A DNA stretch of 64,000 bases, from positions 558,001-622,000 of the forward strand of contig NZ_CP147913.1 in assembly GCF_037414475.1 (NCBI RefSeq). The letters run 5' to 3'. Positions 7,849 to 14,651 of the stretch are shown piece by piece. The notes below the pieces were generated by a model. That model saw nothing but the letters and a program-made list of their open reading frames with translations, was not told the DNA's origin and did no database searches. Source of the DNA: Myxococcus stipitatus. GTDB taxonomy: Bacteria > Myxococcota > Myxococcia > Myxococcales > Myxococcaceae. The position numbers and the translations under genes are program-made. The stretch's first letter is position 1; every line of letters begins with the position of its first letter.

Positions 7849-8299
7849 TTGTGGGCTCCTTGAAGAGATGACCGTCTCCACCCTGAAGAGTATGGCCCGA
7901 GGCGACCGGAGCCGGGGCGGCGAATGCCGCCATGCTACGGGACAGCTCGTCCGCCGTGTCATCCATCATCCGCCGCGTCTTCAGGCGCTGCAGGGCCCAC
8001 GCCACGCCGCCCCCACCCGCCGCCAGATTGAGCAGGGCCACAACTCCCAGCGCCCCCGCCCATCCCATGCTCGGGGCCAGCACCGCCGCGAGCGCTCCAC
8101 ACGCGAACGCATAGCCCACGAGGATGAAGGGAACGAAGGCGACAATCAGCGCCACGTTCATCCCGGTGGCCTTCAAGTCCTCCGTCAGCTCCAGCCGCGC
8201 CAGCTGCAGGTGCTGCGTCACCAGCCGGCTGAAGCTCTCCGCCATGCGGCCGACGAGCGCGGCGAGCCCACGCTCCGTCTGTTCGCTCCCCACGTGCAT
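7838..8299 (-). CDS. Phage holin family (DUF1469/YqjE-like) membrane protein
   Basis: A 153-residue protein and first gene of the small-membrane-protein cluster. The N-terminal helix (SRLVTQHLQLARLELTEDLK) matches the YqjE/holin_3_6 pattern. Two strong transmembrane segments follow (about residues 49-72 and 78-102), separated by a short loop containing Gly and Pro. Despite the family name there is no phage context, and YqjE-type proteins are ordinary chromosomal genes next to YqjD. The ATG at 8299 is the natural start. The C-terminal tail is cytoplasmic and polar. Confidence 0.75.
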   Translation of the reverse strand: MHVGSEQTERGLAALVGRMAESFSRLVTQHLQLARLELTEDLKATGMNVALIVAFVPFILVGYAFACGALAAVLAPSMGWAGALGVVALLNLAAGGGGVAWALQRLKTRRMMDDTADELSRSMAAFAAPAPVASGHTLQGGDGHLFKEPTNGR

Positions 8300-8447
8300 T
8301 CACTCTCCGGCCGGCGCTCACGCCCTCACAAATACCCAGGAGTGGCGCCAACCTAGGCACCCCTGCCCCCAGGGACAACCTCTCCCCTGGATGTCTGTCC
8401 GGCGTTCGCAAGCGTCGGCCACTCAACGCGCCCGCCGTCTCCCCACG

Positions 8448-9212
8448 CTAACCGATGAGCTGTACCGGAGGAGAGGGGGTGGTGGCCACGGCGATGGGCG
8501 CCTCGAAGCGCAGCACCAGGGGGAGGTGGTCGGAGGCCTTCCGGCTGAGGGCCGTGCGGTGGGCATGGATGGCGAGGGGACGCACCCCGGAGTCCACGTA
8601 GATGCGGTCCAGTCGCAACAAGGGCCAGCGCGTGGGGTACGTGCGCGCCAGGGTCCCCAGCTCCAGCGCGGCGTCGTGGATGGCCTTGCGCACCAGCGAC
8701 GGCACCGCGCCATTGCCCCAGTAGTTGAAGTCCCCGCACACGACGGCCGGGTCCTTTCGCACGGCGTCCCTCAGGATGTCCGAGCCCAGCAGCAGCGCCT
8801 CCTGACGGCGCCGCTCCGAGACACGCAACCCCAGGTGGAGCGAGAAGACGTGAAGCTGCTGTCCGCCGCCCAGCTCCAGGTCACACCGCAGCGCGCCCCG
8901 GGGCTCCCGCCCCTCCACGCTCAGGTCGTAGTTCTTCGAGTGGAGGATGGGCAGCCGGGTGAGGATGGCGTTGCCATAGCGCCGGCCGTTGCGCACGACG
9001 TTGGGGCCAAAGGCCATGTGCATGCCGAGCATGTCCGCCAGGTGCTCGGGCTGGTCCTCGCGGGAGGTGCGGCCGCGAAAGTCGCCGACCTCCTGCAACG
9101 CGACGATGTCCGCGCGCACTTCGCGGAGCACCTCACCCACGCGGCCCAGGTCGAAGCGGCCATCCGTCCCGATGCCGCTGTGGATGTTGTAGGAGACGAG
9201 CGTCAGCTCCAC
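8448..9212 (-). CDS. Endonuclease/exonuclease/phosphatase family protein
   Basis: A 254-residue EEP-fold (DNase I-like) hydrolase. Conserved blocks are visible in order: LVSYNIHSG, DIVALQEV with the metal-binding Glu, the central YGNAILTR, VVCGDFNYWG with the Asp/Asn pair, and the C-terminal SDHLPLVL with the catalytic His. All residues expected for a metal-dependent phosphoesterase are present. The substrate is not evident; family members act on DNA, inositol phosphates or sphingomyelin. No signal peptide is seen, so it is probably cytoplasmic. It starts with GTG 12 bases after an upstream same-strand gene of unknown function and is probably co-transcribed with it. Confidence 0.9.
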   Translation of the reverse strand: MELTLVSYNIHSGIGTDGRFDLGRVGEVLREVRADIVALQEVGDFRGRTSREDQPEHLADMLGMHMAFGPNVVRNGRRYGNAILTRLPILHSKNYDLSVEGREPRGALRCDLELGGGQQLHVFSLHLGLRVSERRRQEALLLGSDILRDAVRKDPAVVCGDFNYWGNGAVPSLVRKAIHDAALELGTLARTYPTRWPLLRLDRIYVDSGVRPLAIHAHRTALSRKASDHLPLVLRFEAPIAVATTPSPPVQLIG

Positions 9213-9224
9213 GCGCGCGGCTCA

Positions 9225-9740
9225 TCACCCTTGGGCGGGACTGAAGCGCCGCACCGCCAGGCGCACCACCTCGACGGGCAACGACGCCAGCCGCGCCATC
9301 GCCTTGGCGACATCTCCCAGTCCCCCTCTCAGCGTCTGGAGCTGGCGGCCCGCTTCATCGATGAGGTCCGGAATCCGGCCGCGCGGAGGCTGCTCCCGCG
9401 TGGGAGGCAGCGCGCCGATAGGCAGCGTGCCCCGCATGACCGGATGCCCTCGCCGCTCCTTGCCCCGCGCCCCGCGCTTCGTCGCCGAGCCACCGCGCGA
9501 GAACTTTCCGTCGGGTGACTCGCGCGCCAGCTCCTCCAACTGCGCCTCCATCTGCCGCGCGTGGAAGAGCTCCTCCGTCTCGGAGAAGGACCGCCCATAG
9601 TGGACCCCTTCCCGGCCAGCCTGTTCCTCCGGATGCGCACGGGATTGCGCCAGATGCTCCTTGTCCCTCCGGCGCATGCTGCGGCTCTGCGGCTGGGTCT
9701 TCGGCACCTGGAAATGGTCGAAGCTATAGGGACGAGGCAT
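9225..9740 (-). CDS. Conserved hypothetical basic protein
   Basis: A 171-residue protein starting MPRPYSFDHFQVPKTQ. The family is not recognised. It is rich in Arg, Gln and Glu in the first 110 residues, with a basic low-complexity stretch (SATKRGARGKERRGHP). A C-terminal helical segment follows (LIDEAGRQLQTLRGGLGDVAKAM), then hydrophobic residues near the end. No signal peptide. It lies immediately upstream of the EEP-family gene on the same strand with a 12-base gap, so the two may function together. Confidence 0.6.
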   Translation of the reverse strand: MPRPYSFDHFQVPKTQPQSRSMRRRDKEHLAQSRAHPEEQAGREGVHYGRSFSETEELFHARQMEAQLEELARESPDGKFSRGGSATKRGARGKERRGHPVMRGTLPIGALPPTREQPPRGRIPDLIDEAGRQLQTLRGGLGDVAKAMARLASLPVEVVRLAVRRFSPAQG

Positions 9741-10016
9741 CCGCGAATCTCCTCATGCGAAATCGGGTCCGGAGAAGAAGGTAGGAAGCCCCGAGGCGCC
9801 TCGGTAAGGCTCCACGCCACGCCGGACAGCCGGTTGCCCGCCCTCCAGCCCTTCGCCTTCCGATTCCAGGCCTTCCGGCGTCCAGACACGGACACTGTCC
9901 AGCACCCTGCATCGGCCGGATTGGCGCTCTCCTGGCAAGTTGAAGGCCGGGCGTCCGACACTCCCGTTTCCCACCCTGGGAAGCAGCCCGGACTTCGTGG
10001 TGTAACGGAGCCACCC

Positions 10017-10994
10017 ATGGCTTCGTCCCCCGCACGCTCGCGATATTCCCTCTCCACTCGATTGACGCTCGCGCTGCTTGCCCTCGGTGCCAGTGCCCAG
10101 GCCTCGGAACTCCCTCCCCCCTCACCTGTCTCCACAACGTCGGCGGCGCAGGGGCGCCCGTTGCTCTCGCTGCATCCGGGCTCGGCCCGGCCGGGAGACC
10201 CGGTGATGGTGGCTGTGCGAGGCATGGCGGGGATGCCCAACGGGACCCTCGCGGGCCGTCCCTTGCGATTCTTCGCCTGGGGAGACGGGTTCCTCGCCGT
10301 GACGGGACTCCCGGTGGAGCTCGCGCCCGGGAGCGCCATGGCGCATGTGGTGGGCCCGTCTCACGCCGACGGGGCCCCCGTGGAGTTGGCTGGGACGCTG
10401 GACATCGTGGAGCCGGGTTATCCCTCTCGCGAGCTGAAGGTGTCCGGCAAGTACGTGGAGCCGCCCGCCTCCGTGCGCACTCGCATGGCCGCGGACCGGC
10501 GCGCCTTCGCGGCGGCGTTCGACCAGCCCTTCACCGCGCCCCACTTCGCGCAGAACTTCGTGCGTCCGAGACAGGACCGCATCACCGCGCCCTTCGGAGA
10601 CCGGCGCACCTTCAACGGCAAGCTGTCCAGCCAGCACTTCGGCGTGGATATAGACGGAGACCCGGGCACTCCGGTGATGGCCAGCAACGAAGGCACCGTG
10701 GTGATGGCGCGCGACAACTACGCGGCGGGCAAGACGGTGCTCATCCACCACGGCGCGAACCTCTTCACCGCGTACTTCCACTTGTCGCGCATCCACGTGA
10801 AGAACGGCGCCAAGGTGACGCAAGGCCAGCGCATCGGGGAGGTCGGCGGCACCGGCCGCGTCACCGGCCCCCACCTTCACTGGGGCGTGAAGGCGGATGG
10901 CAACTGGGTGGATGGTGAATCCCTGTTGCGTCTGGACTTCTTCCCCACCCCGCCGGCCATGGCCAGCGGGGAGACTCGGCCCAACGCGCGGTGA
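10017..10994 (+). CDS. M23 family metallopeptidase (LytM-type)
   Basis: A secreted 325-residue peptidase predicted to cut peptidoglycan cross-links or to act as an envelope regulator. A signal peptide covers residues 1-29 (basic start, hydrophobic LALLALGASAQA). The middle region is beta-rich. The C-terminal peptidase carries zinc ligands His 207 and Asp 211 (HFGVD) and the GPHLHWG motif with His 286 and His 288, so the active site looks complete. The ATG at 10017 opens the signal peptide; the frame is open far upstream but non-coding in character. No gene was recognised in the 276 bases before it. It converges on the enoyl-CoA hydratase gene. Confidence 0.92.
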   Translation: MASSPARSRYSLSTRLTLALLALGASAQASELPPPSPVSTTSAAQGRPLLSLHPGSARPGDPVMVAVRGMAGMPNGTLAGRPLRFFAWGDGFLAVTGLPVELAPGSAMAHVVGPSHADGAPVELAGTLDIVEPGYPSRELKVSGKYVEPPASVRTRMAADRRAFAAAFDQPFTAPHFAQNFVRPRQDRITAPFGDRRTFNGKLSSQHFGVDIDGDPGTPVMASNEGTVVMARDNYAAGKTVLIHHGANLFTAYFHLSRIHVKNGAKVTQGQRIGEVGGTGRVTGPHLHWGVKADGNWVDGESLLRLDFFPTPPAMASGETRPNAR

Positions 10995-11007
10995 AGCGCT
11001 TCGCCGC

Positions 11008-11790
11008 TCAGCGGTCCTTCCACTGGGGAGGCCGCTTCTCGAGGAAGGCGGAGACCCCCTCGGCGGCATCCTCGGCCAGCACGTTGAGCGACAGCTGCGA
11101 CGCGAGGAACTCCAGCGCCGCGGGCAAGGGCAGGTCCTCCGCGGTGAAGAAGGCACGGCGCCCCAGCGCGAGCACCGCCTGGCTCTTTCCAGCGAGCTTC
11201 TGCGCCAGGGCGGACACCGCGCCATCCAGCTCCGCCACGGGCACGACGCGGTTGAGCATCCCCAGCGCCAGCGCCTCGCGCGCGGAGAGCCTGTCGCCGG
11301 TGAGCACCAGCTCCAGCGCCCGCTTGCGGCCCACGTGGCGCTGCAGGAGCGCCATCATCATCATGGGGAACAGGCCCACGTCGATTTCGGGCGTGCCCAG
11401 GTCCGCGCCCTCCACGGCGACGGCCAGGTCACACGCGAGCACCAGGCCCAGGCCTCCGGCCAGCGCATGGCCGTTGACACGCGCCACGGTCGGCTTGCGG
11501 ACATCCTGGAAGCGGGCCAGCAGCTTTCCGTAGGAGCGCCGCCCCTCGTGGGTGGAGAGGAAGCCCGCGTCGCCCGTCATCTGCCCCAGGTCGCCGCCCG
11601 CGCAGAAGACCTTCTCACCCGCGCCGGTGAGCACCACCACGCGCACGGCGGGGTCCGCGTCCGCGCGCTCCAGCCCGTCCATCAGCGCCTTCACGACCGA
11701 GGGCGACAAGGCGTTGCGCGCCTTGGGCCGGTTGAGGGTCAGGAGGGCTTGGGGGCCTTGGACTTCGTAGAGGACTTCTCCGGCTTCCAT
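11008..11790 (-). CDS. Enoyl-CoA hydratase/isomerase family protein
   Basis: A 260-residue crotonase-fold enzyme of normal family length. It has the oxyanion-hole blocks VFCAGGDLGQM and NGHALAGGLGLVLACD, and the PEIDVGLFP block. It probably hydrates or isomerises an acyl-CoA in fatty acid or branched-chain degradation. The position of the usual catalytic Glu pair is not fully conserved by eye, so the exact reaction is uncertain. Its start lies within the last 52 bases of the upstream TetR regulator gene, so the two are translationally linked and the regulator likely controls this gene. Confidence 0.9.
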   Translation of the reverse strand: MEAGEVLYEVQGPQALLTLNRPKARNALSPSVVKALMDGLERADADPAVRVVVLTGAGEKVFCAGGDLGQMTGDAGFLSTHEGRRSYGKLLARFQDVRKPTVARVNGHALAGGLGLVLACDLAVAVEGADLGTPEIDVGLFPMMMMALLQRHVGRKRALELVLTGDRLSAREALALGMLNRVVPVAELDGAVSALAQKLAGKSQAVLALGRRAFFTAEDLPLPAALEFLASQLSLNVLAEDAAEGVSAFLEKRPPQWKDR

Positions 11791-12440
11791 TCGTCTGCCT
11801 CCGCGCCTGGCGACGTGGGGGCCAGGACTCCGTGAAGGAAGGTGTCGGCGATCTGCGCCTTGGCGCGCTCCAGGGCCTGGGCATCACGCGAGTCCGCGAG
11901 CCCCGTGACGAACGCGGTCAGCCCCATCTCGATGGCGCCGAAGAGCAGCGCGGAGGACAGCAGCGGGTCCGCGTCCGCGCGCAGCTCCCCGGCGTCCTTC
12001 GCGCGGGTGAACAGCTCCGAGCTCAAGCGGATGGCGTCCACGAAGGCCGTCTGCCGGTTGATGCGTGAGCCCGCCGGGCTGCGTGCAATCTCCAGGATGA
12101 GGACCTTCACCGCGCGGGGGTCCACCCGGTACGCCTCGAAGGCCACGTCCACCACGCCGCGGACCTTCGCCTCCATCGAACCTTCGCCCTCCACCACCGC
12201 GCGCACACGCGTGACGAAGCCGCTCCAGCCCGTGTCGAACACGGTCTCCAGCAGCTCGTCCTTGTTCTTGAAGTAGTGGTAGACGAGGCCGTAGGCGACA
12301 CCGGCCTCCTTGGCGACATCCGCGATGCGGCAGCCGTGATAGCCCTTGCGGGCGAACACATCGATGGCCGCCCGCAGAATGGTCCGGCGGCGTTCGCTCT
12401 CGCGGTTGCCGTTGTCCGCCGCCGACTTGCTCTGGCCCAC
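11739..12440 (-). CDS. TetR/AcrR family transcriptional regulator
   Basis: A 233-residue repressor. The N-terminal DNA-binding domain is clear: RRTILRAAIDVFARKGYHG, the helix-turn-helix IADVAKEAGVAYGLVYHYF and then KNKDELLE. The C-terminal half is an all-helical ligand-binding domain resembling FadR/PsrA-type fatty-acyl-CoA regulators. A GTG at 12440 is preferred because GGAGG stands five bases before it; a second GTG at 12452 would add four residues. It is co-transcribed with, and overlaps, an enoyl-CoA hydratase gene, so the likely ligand is an acyl-CoA. The last 20 residues are Lys/Ser/Pro-rich. Confidence 0.9.
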   Translation of the reverse strand: MGQSKSAADNGNRESERRRTILRAAIDVFARKGYHGCRIADVAKEAGVAYGLVYHYFKNKDELLETVFDTGWSGFVTRVRAVVEGEGSMEAKVRGVVDVAFEAYRVDPRAVKVLILEIARSPAGSRINRQTAFVDAIRLSSELFTRAKDAGELRADADPLLSSALLFGAIEMGLTAFVTGLADSRDAQALERAKAQIADTFLHGVLAPTSPGAEADEWKPEKSSTKSKAPKPS

Positions 12441-12450
12441 GACGTCCTCC

Positions 12451-12474
12451 ACCGGCCGGTTGATTCTTCAATCA
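12451..12474. promoter_or_regulatory. Candidate operator upstream of the TetR gene
   Basis: A perfect 10-bp palindrome ACCGGCCGGT (12451-12460) is directly followed by an AT-rich dyad TGATTCTTCAATCA (12461-12474; 5-bp arms, 4-base spacer). It stands just upstream of the chosen start of the TetR regulator. TetR proteins usually bind such dyads in their own promoter. No experimental motif is matched, so this is a suggestion from position and symmetry. Confidence 0.35.
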
Positions 12475-12499
12475 GCAGCAGCGGACCCTACGGACGCGA

Positions 12500-12532
12500 G
12501 CTCCCGGGGTCAATGGGTACTTCACCGGGAGC
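12500..12532 (-). terminator. Weak hairpin after the repeat-containing lipoprotein gene
   Basis: An 8-bp stem, GCTCCCGG (12500-12507) with CCGGGAGC (12525-12532), and a 17-base loop. It lies 14 bases after the lipoprotein stop at 12546. There is no T-run. It could end that transcript, which would otherwise run toward the TetR gene on the same strand. Confidence 0.35.
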
Positions 12533-12545
12533 CCGCGGGTGTGCG

Positions 12546-14084
12546 TCAGAGCACGTCGCCCGCAAGCGGAGGGGCGGCCACGAAGGCCTTGTGGCCCTCG
12601 AGCTGCGCCGCCGTGTACGTGCAGGTGGCGTCCGCCTTCCAGTTGACGGCGGTGCCGTAAGGAGGCGGCTGCGGCTCCTGCGTCTCATCGTGGCGGTCGC
12701 TGACGACGTACTGCTCCACGTTGAAGGACGGGTACGTGAAGGCAATCGCGCCCGTGACGAACGGCTCGATTTCCACCGGGCCCTCGGCGCCACCCTTGCA
12801 GCCGTCACCGTCGGAGTTCTGGGCGATGCGGTTGTACCAGGGGTCCGCCACGAGGAACGTGGAGCGGGCCGAGCTGAAGTGGGCGATGTGGATGGCGGTG
12901 CCCGGCGCGGGGGAAATCTGGCGGACGGTCTCGCGGCGGTCCAGCGCGTGCGGCCAGCCGGTCCACAGGATGCGCTCCTGCACCCAGATGAGCGTGGACG
13001 CGTCGAAGGTGCCGTTCTTGCCGTTCCACTTGCCGTCGCCGTTGGTGTCGACGAAGCGCTCGTTCGGGTCCCACGTGCCGTTGTCGTTGTTGTCGACGAA
13101 GGGCTCGGTCAGGTCGACGAACGGCTCACCCTGGTCCCACTGGCCGTTGTTGTTGTTGTCGTCGAAGGCCTCCTCGCCCGCGGTGACGGCGATGATGGAG
13201 ACCAGGTTGTCACGCGGGTTGAGCGTGATGCCCGGGCGGATGGGGTCCGCGCGGCGGGGCTCGGGGCGCGGAACGAACGGGTCCGCCGCGGCGCCACCGT
13301 AGGCGGCCACCGGGTTCTCCTCCCAGAGGAAGGGGTGCATCCACAGCGGCGCCAGGTACTCGCCGGTGTGCGTGGAATCATTGGTGGGGTTCCAGGTGAA
13401 CTCACCCGGCGGGACATCCTGCGGCAGCGGCAGGGACGACTTGTAGAGGACCTTGGCGTTGCCCACGACGTCCGTCACCGAGGTGGCGGAGGGGCCGATG
13501 GTGCCAGCCTCCGTGAGGAAGGACACCTGCGCGCCCTCGATGCCGTCGCCGTTGCGATCACCCACGTGGGCGACGCAGTTCAGCTTGACGCCCGCGATGA
13601 GGTTGCGCGTCTCGTCCCAGGCGCCGATGGCGTGGTGCAGACCCGAGCCGTCACCCGAGAACGAACCGCACTGGAACGTGAGCTGGCGGGAGCTGGAGCT
13701 CGTGCCGGCGAAGGCGATGACGGGCGAGATGACCGTCTTGACCTCCGCGCCCTCCCCCGCCGAGGCCACCACCACCGCCGAGGCGACGCGGCCGCCCCGC
13801 GCGACGATCTGCACGGAGACCATGCCGTCACCGGGGTTGGTCGTCCCCTCGGTGGGCGACAGCTCCACGCCCGGAACCGGGGACTGGAGCGCGAAGGTCA
13901 CCCGCGTACCCGCCTGCGGGCTGCCACGCGTGTCCACCGCTCGGAACCGCAGGGTGGTGATTTCACCCAGCCGAGGGCGGGGCGGATTCTGATCCACGAA
14001 CTCAAGCGTGGCAGGAGCCGGCGAAGAGCACGCCAACCACACCATGCTCGTGAAGGCCACCAGAGAGGCCAGACCCGGACGCAT
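12546..14084 (-). CDS. Large lipoprotein with Ig-like region and Asp/Asn-rich calcium-type repeats
   Basis: A 512-residue surface lipoprotein with a signal peptide and lipobox (VWLACSS, Cys 19). Residues about 25-130 look like a bacterial Ig-like beta domain (FVDQNPPRPRLGEITTLRFR, then GTRVTFALQSP). Around residues 300-355 there are three consecutive Asp/Asn-rich units (DNNNNGQWDQGEPFVD, DNNDNGTWDPNERFVD, DTNGDGKWNG), with an earlier DRNGDGIEG. These resemble EF-hand/dockerin-type calcium loops. Function unknown; a calcium-dependent adhesin or sensor is possible. AAGGAG lies upstream of the ATG at 14084. It is downstream of an XRE regulator on the same strand. Confidence 0.8.
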   Translation of the reverse strand: MRPGLASLVAFTSMVWLACSSPAPATLEFVDQNPPRPRLGEITTLRFRAVDTRGSPQAGTRVTFALQSPVPGVELSPTEGTTNPGDGMVSVQIVARGGRVASAVVVASAGEGAEVKTVISPVIAFAGTSSSSRQLTFQCGSFSGDGSGLHHAIGAWDETRNLIAGVKLNCVAHVGDRNGDGIEGAQVSFLTEAGTIGPSATSVTDVVGNAKVLYKSSLPLPQDVPPGEFTWNPTNDSTHTGEYLAPLWMHPFLWEENPVAAYGGAAADPFVPRPEPRRADPIRPGITLNPRDNLVSIIAVTAGEEAFDDNNNNGQWDQGEPFVDLTEPFVDNNDNGTWDPNERFVDTNGDGKWNGKNGTFDASTLIWVQERILWTGWPHALDRRETVRQISPAPGTAIHIAHFSSARSTFLVADPWYNRIAQNSDGDGCKGGAEGPVEIEPFVTGAIAFTYPSFNVEQYVVSDRHDETQEPQPPPYGTAVNWKADATCTYTAAQLEGHKAFVAAPPLAGDVL

Positions 14085-14240
14085 CAACGAAGACTCCTTG
14101 ACGAAGATGGAACCACGCTGTGCGCGAGCAGCGCACAGCGCATTTCCGCCATCTTCCCGGTCTACCTACCGTCCAGTCAAGGACAGGACTGGAAGACCGA
14201 GGGCCCTCTTGCGTCCTGCGAGGGCCCCGGAGGGGGTAAC

Positions 14241-14591
14241 TCAGGCGACAGTGCCGCTGAACATCACCCGGGCGACCCCCAGCAGGCGGTCCACGTCCCG
14301 GGCCGTGAGGCCCCGGGCGCGTGCGAAGTCCGACAGGGGACGCAAGAGGTCCTCTGTCTGGGCAAGGGTCTGCTCCGTCCCCGTGAACAGCTCACCCAGG
14401 CTGACGCCAAGGGCGTTGGCCAGGGCCGCGAGCGTCTCCACGTGGGGGACGCGCTCGCCGCGCTCGATCATGGAAAGAAAGGAGACGCTGATCTGAGCCC
14501 GCTCCGCGAGCTCTTCCTGCGTCCACCGCTCCGGCCTCTGCGTACGAAGCTCGCGGATGCGCTGGCCGATTCGTTTTCCGAGGTCCGACAC
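14241..14591 (-). CDS. XRE-family helix-turn-helix regulator
   Basis: A 116-residue DNA-binding protein. The HTH_3 domain is clear (TQEELAERAQISVSFLSMIE, then RGERVPHVETLAALANALG), followed by a C-terminal helical part (LSDFARARGLTARDVDRLLG). A GTG at 14591 is preferred because AGGAGAAG lies about six bases upstream; a further GTG at 14639 would add 16 unlikely residues. It lies between lptD and the large lipoprotein gene, all on the same strand, and could regulate either. No membrane segment or effector domain is seen. Confidence 0.85.
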   Translation of the reverse strand: MSDLGKRIGQRIRELRTQRPERWTQEELAERAQISVSFLSMIERGERVPHVETLAALANALGVSLGELFTGTEQTLAQTEDLLRPLSDFARARGLTARDVDRLLGVARVMFSGTVA

Positions 14592-14651
14592 GAAATACTT
14601 CTCCTGGCTACTGGGGGGGATGTTGGAACCACCGTTCACACCGAGTGATTC

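Noticed and set aside
7838..8299. A possible prophage remnant because of the holin family name.
   Set aside because: No lysin, capsid, integrase or attachment site is nearby, and DUF1469/YqjE-type genes are ordinary chromosomal neighbours of YqjD-like genes.
9931..9950. A TGGCA-type sigma-54 promoter upstream of the M23 peptidase gene.
   Set aside because: GG-N10-GC spacing can be found but the -12 box is AGGC, and such weak matches are expected by chance in this composition.
12276..14648. An open frame of 790 codons opposite the TetR, lipoprotein and XRE genes.
   Set aside because: The opposite strand carries three genes with signal peptide, HTH and ribosome binding site. The plus frame has none.
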